Positions 25,740 through 34,515 of a stretch of 64,000 bases of DNA are shown piece after piece. The notes beneath the pieces were generated by a model. That model ran no database searches. It was not told the origin of the DNA and saw nothing but the letters and a program-made list of their open reading frames with translations. How positions within the stretch are numbered: the stretch's first letter is position 1; the number at the start of each line of letters is the position of its first letter. Source of the DNA: Paracoccaceae bacterium (GTDB lineage Bacteria > Pseudomonadota > Alphaproteobacteria > Rhodobacterales > Rhodobacteraceae); the NCBI GenBank assembly GCA_028285485.1, contig JANQPC010000064.1, positions 107,079-171,078 of the forward strand. Direction: 5' to 3'. The position numbers were made by a program, and so were the translations under genes.

Positions 25740-27842
25740 CTATGCCCCGCCCTGAACCGCGCGCGCCCTCCGGCCTTCCCAGAGCCACGCGCCGATTGCC
25801 AGCGTGGCCGCGATCAGCAGGAACAGCCAGGCAGGCAGCACCGGGCGCACGGTGATATCGGCGGTGAGAAACGCCTCACGCGGGGTGATCCCGATCCAGC
25901 CGCGCCCCGCCGCAGGGCGGCCCGGCCGCACCTGCCGGATATCGGGCGCACCGGCCTCTATGGGCAACACGCCGCCACGGGTGGCATCCACGAGCGGGTC
26001 CAGCACCTCAGCGCTCGCAATCGTCTGCACAAACTCGCGCGGCGCGGCGGGGCCGAGGGCGATCACCGCCTCCTCTTCACCATTCACAAGCCGGTAGAGC
26101 CCAATCTCGGGCGCCTCGTATTCGGCGGTGAAGCGGCCCGGCGCGCTTTCGGCGAGGGTCAGGCTCAGCGTTTCGCCATTAGGCCCGGTAAGCTCAACCT
26201 CCGGCACCGTCTCGTCCAGCGTGCGGCGCGTGATCGTCATCGTCTGCCCCTCCGCGGCAACGGTGAGCGCCTCTTCCTCAAGCTGGGGTTCCTTCATCAT
26301 CCAATGGGCCAGCCTGCGCAGAAGCTCCAGCTGCGGGCCGCCGCCTTCATAGCCGCGGGACCAGAGCCATGCGTGATCGGAGGCCATGAGCGCCACGCGC
26401 CCTTCGCCCACACGGTCAAGCACCAGGAGCGGGCGCTCATCGGAACCGGCCATCACCGTCTGGCCACGCTCGGCAGTCACATCAACAAGCCGCAGCCAGC
26501 GGCCCCAGGGCGCATCGCCCTCTTCGGCGGTTTGCGCCAGCGGCGAAAACGCAGCAAGCCCCTCGGTTACCGGGTGCCGGTTTCCGAGATCGGTTATTTC
26601 GGGCAGGAACGGGTCTTCGATCACACGGCTCGTGGGGGCAGCGGGCACGATATCGCCCAATGGCGAGCGGTAGATCGAGCTTGCGGTGGCAAAATCCGGC
26701 CCCGCGGCGATCAGTACGGCGCCGCCCCGTTCCACGTAATCGCGCACGTTGTCGAGATAGATCGAGGGCAGGATTCCGCGGCGCTTGTAGCGATCGAAGA
26801 TGATCAGATCGAACTCGTCGACCTTCTCCAGAAACAGCTCGCGGGTGGGGAAAGCGATGAGCGAAAGCTCGTTCACCGGCACGCCATCCTGCTTTTCCGG
26901 CGGGCGGAGGATCGTGAAATGCACAAGATCAACGGAACTGTCGGATTTCAGCAGGTTGCGCCAGGTGCGTTCGCCCGGATGCGGGGCGCCGGAGACGAGA
27001 AGCACGCGCAAGCGATCCCGCACCCCGTTGATCTGCACCACGGCGGAATTGTTGCGATCCGTCAGTTCAGATTCTGCCGCGGGCACGGTGAACTGCAACA
27101 CGTTCAGCCCGCCATGGGGCAGCGTGACGGGCAGTTCGAGCGGCTGCCCCACGGGCACGTCGAAGGTTTCAGGCTCGGCACCATCGATCGAGATCTCAAG
27201 GCTTGCCGTTGCGCCTACGCTTTCGGGCACCGCGCCCTGATCCTCGATCTCAAGCGTCAGCGTGACGGGTTCGCCGAGGATGGCGAAGGCCGGGGCATTC
27301 TGCACGATCAGCCGCCGATCCCAATCCTCCTCTCGGCCCGTCTGCAAGACATGCAGCGGGGCGGGAAGCTCCGGCGCGCGTTCGATATCGTGCACCTGCC
27401 CGTCAGTTACCAAAATCGCACCCGCGAGCCGCGCGCGCGGTTCCTCCGCCATCACATCGGCCAGTGCCGAAAGCACGAGGCTGCCGCCGTCACCTTCGGC
27501 ATCGGTTACCGTGGTCACGCGCAGCTCGGTGTTCTCCAAAGCGGCGATTTCGCTTTCGATGGCCGCCAGCGCCTCGGCCGTTTGATCGGCGCGGTCAGAG
27601 ATGCGCTGGCTCGCCGTCTCGTCGATCACCGCGATCACGATATCGGTGAGAGGTTCGCGTTCCTCGCTTTGCACCGAGGGGTTGCCGATGGCCATCAAAA
27701 GCGCGCCGAGCGCCAGCGCCCGCAGCAGCGCGCCCGAAAGGCGGCGCCAGGCGGCAAGCGCAAGGAAGGCGGCAGCCGCGGCGATCAGGGCCCAGAACAC
27801 CGGCGCGGGCACCAGCGGATCGAAGATGATGGTGCTTTCCAT
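25740..27842 (-). CDS. VWA-like membrane protein with amidotransferase-like fold (MoxR cluster)
   Basis: A 700-residue protein with two N-terminal helices (about 14-30 and 38-55) and one at the C terminus (about 672-690), so most of it faces the periplasm. After the first helices a VWA-like domain contains VIDETAS, a possible DxTxS-type metal site, and ILVTDGQVHD. The central part (FDLIIFDRYKRRGILPSIYLDNVRDYVERGGAVLIAAG) resembles a class I glutamine-amidotransferase-like fold without catalytic claims. It is the last gene of the MoxR-DUF58-DUF4159 operon, 3 bases after the preceding stop. Function unknown; such clusters are linked to envelope complex assembly. Confidence 0.75.
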   Translation of the reverse strand: MESTIIFDPLVPAPVFWALIAAAAAFLALAAWRRLSGALLRALALGALLMAIGNPSVQSEEREPLTDIVIAVIDETASQRISDRADQTAEALAAIESEIAALENTELRVTTVTDAEGDGGSLVLSALADVMAEEPRARLAGAILVTDGQVHDIERAPELPAPLHVLQTGREEDWDRRLIVQNAPAFAILGEPVTLTLEIEDQGAVPESVGATASLEISIDGAEPETFDVPVGQPLELPVTLPHGGLNVLQFTVPAAESELTDRNNSAVVQINGVRDRLRVLLVSGAPHPGERTWRNLLKSDSSVDLVHFTILRPPEKQDGVPVNELSLIAFPTRELFLEKVDEFDLIIFDRYKRRGILPSIYLDNVRDYVERGGAVLIAAGPDFATASSIYRSPLGDIVPAAPTSRVIEDPFLPEITDLGNRHPVTEGLAAFSPLAQTAEEGDAPWGRWLRLVDVTAERGQTVMAGSDERPLLVLDRVGEGRVALMASDHAWLWSRGYEGGGPQLELLRRLAHWMMKEPQLEEEALTVAAEGQTMTITRRTLDETVPEVELTGPNGETLSLTLAESAPGRFTAEYEAPEIGLYRLVNGEEEAVIALGPAAPREFVQTIASAEVLDPLVDATRGGVLPIEAGAPDIRQVRPGRPAAGRGWIGITPREAFLTADITVRPVLPAWLFLLIAATLAIGAWLWEGRRARAVQGGA

Positions 27843-27845
27843 CCG

Positions 27846-30620
27846 CTACTGCCCCAGCCTATCCAGCAGCGCGGGCACATGCACCTGGTCTGATTTATAG
27901 TTGCCCGTGAGCACGTGCATGATGAGGTTGATGCCGAAGCGATAGGCGATCTCGCGCTGGCGCTCGCCGGTGAAGCCGCGGCCCACGGGGTACATCTGGC
28001 GCCCGTTCTGATCGATCGCCCAGGCCGCGGCCCAGTCATTGCCGCCGATCACGATGGGGGTAACGTTGTCATTGAGGTTGCGGAAGGGCATGCCTTCGGC
28101 GCGTTCCGCATCGCGCGGGGCGGCTTCCACCCAGACATCGCGGCTGGCATGGCGGCCCGGGAAATCCTGCAAAAGGTAGAAGGTGCGGGTCAGCACATGA
28201 TCCTCGGGCACCGGCTCCAGCGGCGGGATATCGAGGGGGCGCGCAAGCTCCTGAAGCTTCCGGCCCGCCGGGCTGCCCCCGCCGAAACGCGCGATATCTG
28301 CATCGCGGGTATCGAACACGATCATGCCGCCGGTGCGCAGGTAGGTGTTCAGCCGTGAATAGGCTTCTGCCGAGGGCGTGGGCTGGTTCGCGGTGACCGG
28401 CCAGTAGAGGATCGGGAAGAAGGCCAGTTCATCGGTTTCGAGGTTCACCGCGATAGGCTCTGCCGGTTCAACCGATGTGCGGCGGCTGAGCATTTGCGAC
28501 AGGCCGTAAAGCCCGGCGGCGGCGGTTTCGTCAAGGCTCCGGTCGCCCGTAATCACGTGGGCAAGCACCACTTCGGTGGTGGCTTCGAGCGCGAAGGCGT
28601 CGTCCATCTCCTGCGCGGCGGCGCCGGGCGCGTAAGCCGCAAGGGCCAGCCCGACCGCAAGCGTCGTGGCGACGCTGGGCCGGGGGCCCGAGAGGCGGCC
28701 CGAAAGCCAGAGGGCGGCGAGGATATCAATCAGCAGGAAGATCGCCGCCGCCGTGAGAAGCGCGCCCTTGAGCGCGGTTTCGCGCGCCACCACAAGCCCT
28801 TCGATGGCCACGCGCGCGGGCCACACCGCCGGGGCCAGCACCGTCTCTTCCCCAACCGCGTTGATTGCGAGCCGCCGATCCTCGCCCGTATAAAGGCCCG
28901 GGCGCAGATCGGGCCCGATCACCGGTTCGGCCAGAAGCTCTCCGGGCACGCCCGGCAGCACGCCCGCATCGATCACGTCGCCAAAGGCGGTGAGCACCTG
29001 ATCGGGCGTCCAGGTCGTGCCCGCAAGATCCTCGGCGCTGGGGCTGGCGGGCCGGGTGGATACTGCGAGCCGTTCGAGCATCTGCACGAACAGGCCCGAA
29101 AGCGGGAGCGACGACCATTCGGCATTCGCGGTTACGTGGAAAAGCACGATCTGCCCCTGTTCCAAACGCTTTCGGGTCACAAGCGGGGTGCCATCGGCCA
29201 GCGCGGCTATGGTGCGCTCCGAAAGCGTTGGATCGGGTTGCGCCATCACCTGTGCCGTCACGCTCACTTCCTCGGGCACGGAAAGGCCGAAGAAGGGAGA
29301 TTCCTCATTGAAGGCGCGCAGCGTTTTCGGCTCGCCCCAACTCATCGCGCCGCCCACGGAGCGGCCGCCTTCGCGCAGCCGCACGGGCATCAGCGGATCT
29401 TCCTCGCCGCGGCTCACATCGCTTGCCGCAAGCCGCGGGCCGGCGAACCGCACGAGCAGCCCGCCCTCCTCGATCCATTCGAGAAGCGGCGCGGCGTCGG
29501 CATCCGAAATCGTCGCCACATCGGCGAGAACGATGGCATCGGGGTTTGAGAGAATGATGTCGCCCAGCGGCCCATCGATCAGATCCGCCGTCGGTTCCAG
29601 CGCCTGAACGAGGTAGTGGGTGGGGGACAGGAGTTCGAGCCCTTCGCGATCATCGCGCCCCGCGATCAGCGCCACTTCGCGGCGGCGGAGCGCATCGTCC
29701 GTCAGCGTAACGGCTCCGGCAGAGCGCGCACCCTCGATCTCGAACCGCGTGATGCGGTTGCGAAGCTCGGGCGGGAGCGAAAGCTCAACCTGGGCCTCAA
29801 GGTCGGATGGTGGAAAGCGCAGGTCCGCCCGGGCCAGAACGCGGGGCGTTCCGCTCGGATCAAGCCCCTGTGCGGCAATGGTCAGGCTCGCAGGCTCTCC
29901 CTCCACCGCACGGGTGCCCCGCAGCAGGATACGGCCCTCTTCGAAAAGCGCCGGGCGCAGCGCATGAATGGGCCGCGCGCTTTGAAAGACGGTGACATTG
30001 CCCTGGCTTTCCGCGCGTTCGAGAAGCGCCTCGCGCCACGGATAAGCACGGCCGTCCGACATCCAGAAGGTTTCAAAACGGTCCTGCGCCGCCTGATCCC
30101 ACCACGCAAGCACATCTTCCTCGCGCGGGGCCCAGGGCGCCGGCCGCAGGCTTGCGAGCCGCTCCCGAAGCGCATCGGCAGGCTGAAACGCCAGCGCGCC
30201 CGCAGGCGGATCTGTCAGCGCAACGATGGCGGCGGGGCGGCCATTGCGGCTTGCATCTTCCAGAAGCTGATCCACCCGATCCATCCGCTGGCCCCAATCG
30301 CGGGCATCGGCCCAACTGCCATCGATCAACACCAATAGCGGGCCATCCCCGGCTTGCTGCGCCTGTGGGTTCAGAACCGGGCCCGCAAACCCCAGGATCA
30401 CCGCTGCGATGGCGAGCGTGCGCAAGGCCAGCAGCCACCAGGGCGTTTTATCGGTTTCGCTATCGTCGTCTTCCAGGCCAAGCAGCAGCGCAACCGCCGG
30501 GAACATCCGGCGCACCGGTGCGGGGGGCACCGCGCGCAGCAGGAACCACAGGATCGGAAGCGCGATCAGGCCAAGAAGCAGCGCGGGGGCGGTGAAACCG
30601 ATTGAGCCGATTGTGAACAT
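27846..30620 (-). CDS. BatA-like, DUF4159-domain membrane protein
   Basis: A 924-residue protein. The N terminus has the BatA-type start (two helices, with the arginine motif PPAPVRRMFPAVALLLGLED between them). A VWA-like segment follows with VLIDGSWAD, which lacks the second serine of the DxSxS metal motif. A long beta-rich region, more helices (about 640-690), and a C-terminal DUF4159 domain (VVLAHVITGD, YSRLNTYLRTGGMIVFDTRDAD) complete it. It overlaps the DUF58 gene by one base. Likely a membrane scaffold working with the MoxR ATPase; mechanism unknown. Confidence 0.85.
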   Translation of the reverse strand: MFTIGSIGFTAPALLLGLIALPILWFLLRAVPPAPVRRMFPAVALLLGLEDDDSETDKTPWWLLALRTLAIAAVILGFAGPVLNPQAQQAGDGPLLVLIDGSWADARDWGQRMDRVDQLLEDASRNGRPAAIVALTDPPAGALAFQPADALRERLASLRPAPWAPREEDVLAWWDQAAQDRFETFWMSDGRAYPWREALLERAESQGNVTVFQSARPIHALRPALFEEGRILLRGTRAVEGEPASLTIAAQGLDPSGTPRVLARADLRFPPSDLEAQVELSLPPELRNRITRFEIEGARSAGAVTLTDDALRRREVALIAGRDDREGLELLSPTHYLVQALEPTADLIDGPLGDIILSNPDAIVLADVATISDADAAPLLEWIEEGGLLVRFAGPRLAASDVSRGEEDPLMPVRLREGGRSVGGAMSWGEPKTLRAFNEESPFFGLSVPEEVSVTAQVMAQPDPTLSERTIAALADGTPLVTRKRLEQGQIVLFHVTANAEWSSLPLSGLFVQMLERLAVSTRPASPSAEDLAGTTWTPDQVLTAFGDVIDAGVLPGVPGELLAEPVIGPDLRPGLYTGEDRRLAINAVGEETVLAPAVWPARVAIEGLVVARETALKGALLTAAAIFLLIDILAALWLSGRLSGPRPSVATTLAVGLALAAYAPGAAAQEMDDAFALEATTEVVLAHVITGDRSLDETAAAGLYGLSQMLSRRTSVEPAEPIAVNLETDELAFFPILYWPVTANQPTPSAEAYSRLNTYLRTGGMIVFDTRDADIARFGGGSPAGRKLQELARPLDIPPLEPVPEDHVLTRTFYLLQDFPGRHASRDVWVEAAPRDAERAEGMPFRNLNDNVTPIVIGGNDWAAAWAIDQNGRQMYPVGRGFTGERQREIAYRFGINLIMHVLTGNYKSDQVHVPALLDRLGQ

Positions 30621-31491
30621 CAGTGCACCCGCTCGATTGCCTGATACAGCCAGAGCAGCGCGGCGCTTGCCGAATGATCCGTATGGTACGTGGAATACTG
30701 CCAGCCGGTTACGCGGGCGAGGGTTTGCAGCGCCGCCTTCCGCTCGGCAAGGCGATCCAGATACCTGTCGCGCAGATCGCGCGCCTTGCGGGTTTCGAAA
30801 TCAAGCGAGCCTGCGACGGAGTGAAAGATCGTGCGGCCCTCGAAGGGAAACGCCTCTTCCTGCGGGTCGAGCACCTGCACCAGCGCACCTTCCACGCCAC
30901 GATCGGCGGCCTTGGCAATGGCGCGTTCAACGGGCGCGACATCGCCGAGGAAATCGGAAAGAAACACCGCCTGCGCATGGGCGGGCAGCCCGCGCACTTC
31001 GGGGCGCGCGTAATCTTCGGGATTGCTATCGTCACTCAGCGTATCGGCCAGCCGCATCAGCTGCAGTTCCCCCGATCGGGGCGGCAGGCTGAGATCGGCC
31101 ATGCCCACCCGTTCCCCACCGCGGATCAAAAGGCTGGCGAGGGCAAGCGCCAGAACGCGCGCGGCGTGGGCTTTGGTGGGCAGATTGCGCGATGAGGCGA
31201 ATTGCATGGATTGGCCGGGATCGACCCAAAGCACGATGCATTGTGCCGCCTGCCATTCCTTCTCCCGCACGAAATGGGTGTCAGACCGGCCTGAGCGGCG
31301 CCAATCCACCATCCGCGCCTCATCCCCGGGCCGCGCGGCACGGTATTGCCAAAACTCGTCGCCCAGGCCCGACCGGCGACGCCCGTGTTCGCCCAGCAGC
31401 ACAGACGAGGCAAGGTGATCGGCCGCCGCAAGAAGCGGCGGCAGCGGCGCGGCTAGATCTTCGGCGCGCGCGCGAAGATCGGTGGCCTGGC

Positions 31492-31495
<4 letters not shown>
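30620..31495 (-). CDS. DUF58 domain-containing protein
   Basis: A 291-residue protein of the DUF58 family, which is typically encoded next to MoxR ATPases and acts as a VWA-like adaptor. The family core YRAARPGDEARMVDWRRSGRSD is present near residues 48-70. The VWA-like part reads LWVDPGQSMQF, so the metal motif is DPGQS rather than DxSxS. No membrane segment is obvious. It overlaps the MoxR gene by 4 bases and the DUF4159 gene by one, so all are one translationally coupled operon. Confidence 0.93.
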
Positions 31496-32499
<1,004 letters not shown>

Positions 32500-32558
32500 G
32501 CCACGCCTCCATGCTTGAATCTTTTCGCCATTAAACGGAACTTTCCCGTCAAATCCAA

Positions 32559-33158
32559 ATGGCAAAAACGTTAACTGCACCCGTGAGTGACAAACCTTCC
32601 GCCGAAAGCCTAGCGGCCAGCGCACGTGCCGCAACAAAAGGCGGTTTGCCGCCCGTTCACCTGTGGAACCCGCCCTTTTGCGGAGATCTCGATATGCGGA
32701 TCGCGCGGGATGGCACCTGGTTCTATCAGGGCACGCCGATCGGGCGCCCGGGGCTTGTGAAGCTCTTCTCCTCGATCCTTAGGAAGGATGGCGCCGATTA
32801 CTTCCTTGTCACGCCGGTGGAGAAGGTGGGGATCACCGTGGATGACGCGCCCTTCGTGGCCGTGGATTTCGAGGCCGAGGGCACGGGCGAAGACCAGAAC
32901 CTGACCTTTGAAACGCATGTGGGCGATACCGTCACCGCCGGGCCGGAGGCACCGATCCGGGTGGAGCGCGATCCTGAAACAGGCGAGCCTTCCCCGTATG
33001 TTCTGGTGCGCGCCAACCTCGAAGCGCTGATTGATCGGAAAAGCTTCTACCGGCTGGTTGATCTTGGGGCGCATCACATCATTGAGGGCAATTCGTGGTT
33101 CGGCCTCTGGTCTGGCGGCGAGTTCTTTCCGATCCTGCCGTCGGGAGAGCTTGGCTAA
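32559..33158 (+). CDS. DUF1285 domain-containing protein
   Basis: A 199-residue soluble protein matching DUF1285 ([39 protein letters not shown] at residues 36-75, then a C-terminal sub-barrel). It is divergent from moxR with about 60 bases between starts, the usual arrangement in alphaproteobacteria, so it may act with that cluster. Function is unknown. The start is the first ATG; an internal one before the WNPP core would be too short. Confidence 0.9.
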   Translation: MAKTLTAPVSDKPSAESLAASARAATKGGLPPVHLWNPPFCGDLDMRIARDGTWFYQGTPIGRPGLVKLFSSILRKDGADYFLVTPVEKVGITVDDAPFVAVDFEAEGTGEDQNLTFETHVGDTVTAGPEAPIRVERDPETGEPSPYVLVRANLEALIDRKSFYRLVDLGAHHIIEGNSWFGLWSGGEFFPILPSGELG

Positions 33159-33209
33159 GCCCTCTCCCCCGCAACACGCCGCCCGTGACTAAGACGGAGA
33201 AAGGCCCCC

Positions 33210-33434
33210 ATGCTGCCAAAACGGTTTGCGCCCTACCTGCTTGCGTTGCTGTTGTCGGGCGTGATGTCTTTTCTCGTCTCGGGCATCTCCACCTACCGCG
33301 CCATCGGTGCGCCGGAGGTGTTTTTCGGCACGTGGATGAGCGCCTGGTCCCTCGCCTGGGCGGTGGCGTTTCCAACACTGATCGTGTTCCGGCCGGTGAT
33401 AACGCGGCTTGTCGCCCGGATCACTGACGACTAG
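33210..33434 (+). CDS. DUF2798 domain-containing membrane protein
   Basis: A 74-residue protein with two membrane helices (about 8-27 and 42-62). The sequence KRFAPYLLALLLSGVMSFLVSGISTY and the FGTWMSAWSLAWAVAFP stretch match DUF2798. An AGAAAGG site lies before the ATG. It follows DUF1285 after 51 bases and overlaps the convergent YdeI-like gene by 4 bases. Function unknown. Confidence 0.88.
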   Translation: MLPKRFAPYLLALLLSGVMSFLVSGISTYRAIGAPEVFFGTWMSAWSLAWAVAFPTLIVFRPVITRLVARITDD

Positions 33435-34000
33435 CGCCGGAACGGCGAAGGCCGCTGGCCCTCCTTGAGGGAACGCACCACATCCGCGATCCGTTTGGCG
33501 CGGGTCGGTTCCGTCTTGGCAAGCTTGATCCATTCCAGCGTGCCGCGCTTGACGGATCGGGGATACGCCTCCCACCCCGTTGCCAGGGCGCCCAGAGCCG
33601 CGTCAAGGTCGGCGGGTTTTTCAAGCCGCTCCACATCATCGAGGAACGCCCACATGCCGTTCGCCTCCGCCGCTGCGATCTTGGCCTCCCCCGCCGCCGT
33701 CATCTGGCCCGACCCCCGCATCCGGCCCACGATCTCTTTGTTGACGGCAGACCAGGCGGAGGTTTCCTTTCTGGGTGAGATCAGGTGCATCATCCGGTCG
33801 TCATCCACACTGCGCACGGAACTGTCGATCCAGCCCCAGCAGATCAGCTCTTCAACAACCTCGCCGAAGGGCAGATAGCTCGGGTGATGTTTCTTGAAGG
33901 TCACGGCCCAGACAGAGGCGGAACTTGCGTGGTTGTCTTCGAGCCAAGCGCGCAAGGCGGCCCGGGTGGCAAACTCGATGCGCGGCGAGTCTTTGCTCAT
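33431..34000 (-). CDS. YdeI/OmpD-associated family protein
   Basis: A 189-residue soluble protein of the YdeI/OmdA family. Diagnostic parts are RAALRAWLEDNHASS, the LICWGWIDSSVRSVDDDR core and the C-terminal SVKRGTLEWIKLAKTEPTRAKRIADVV. Relatives are annotated as bacteriocin-protection or OmpD-associated, but biochemical roles are poorly defined. The GNAT gene lies immediately upstream on the same strand with no gap, so they are probably cotranscribed with polA. Confidence 0.9.
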   Translation of the reverse strand: MSKDSPRIEFATRAALRAWLEDNHASSASVWAVTFKKHHPSYLPFGEVVEELICWGWIDSSVRSVDDDRMMHLISPRKETSAWSAVNKEIVGRMRGSGQMTAAGEAKIAAAEANGMWAFLDDVERLEKPADLDAALGALATGWEAYPRSVKRGTLEWIKLAKTEPTRAKRIADVVRSLKEGQRPSPFRR

Positions 34001-34510
34001 CTAAAGGGCGCGGCGGCGGTAAAGAACGAAATCGGCAAGCTCGTCATATTCATCATTGCCCGGGTATTTCTCACAAGATTCGAACCCGAGACGTTCATAA
34101 AACCTCAGCATCGGCGTGTTGTTCTTCAGCGTGTCGGCATAGGCATAGCGCATCCCCATGCCGCGCGCCTCCTCAAGCCGCGCCTCAACGAGGCGGCGCC
34201 CGAGGCCGCTACCCTGGCACTCCGGCAAAACGAACAGGCGTTTGAGCTCCACCGCGCCGGGCGCGCAGGTGCGCATCATCCCGCATCCCACAAGCCGGCC
34301 GCCTTCGTCATGGGCCAGCGCCACGCGGCCCGAAGGCGGGAAAAAGCCGGGGATATCCCGCATGGTGTCGGCCACAAGATCATCGGGGCTGAAATTCGGC
34401 CCGCCCAGGGCAACGAGCTTCGGCACCATAACGCTGTAGTATTGGCGCGTGATATCGGCCATCGCATCGCGGTCGGGAATTTCGTCAACAAGCGTGATCG
34501 CGTAGGTCAT
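34001..34510 (-). CDS. GNAT family N-acetyltransferase
   Basis: A 169-residue acetyl-CoA-dependent acetyltransferase. The acetyl-CoA loop is LPECQGSGLGRRLVEARLEEA (near residues 94-113), preceded by strand ELKRLFV and followed by YAYADTLKNNTPMLRFYERLGFE. I chose ATG 34510; a TTG at 34519 overlaps the polA stop and has a GGAGG at close spacing, so either start is possible. Located between polA and a YdeI-like gene. Substrate unknown. Confidence 0.88.
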   Translation of the reverse strand: MTYAITLVDEIPDRDAMADITRQYYSVMVPKLVALGGPNFSPDDLVADTMRDIPGFFPPSGRVALAHDEGGRLVGCGMMRTCAPGAVELKRLFVLPECQGSGLGRRLVEARLEEARGMGMRYAYADTLKNNTPMLRFYERLGFESCEKYPGNDEYDELADFVLYRRRAL

Positions 34511-34515
34511 GGGCG

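Noticed and set aside
25539..27893. 784-codon open frame on the plus strand opposite the 700-residue VWA-like gene
   Set aside because: Low-complexity Arg/His/Gly translation, antisense to a protein with coherent membrane helices and domains. Treated as a shadow.
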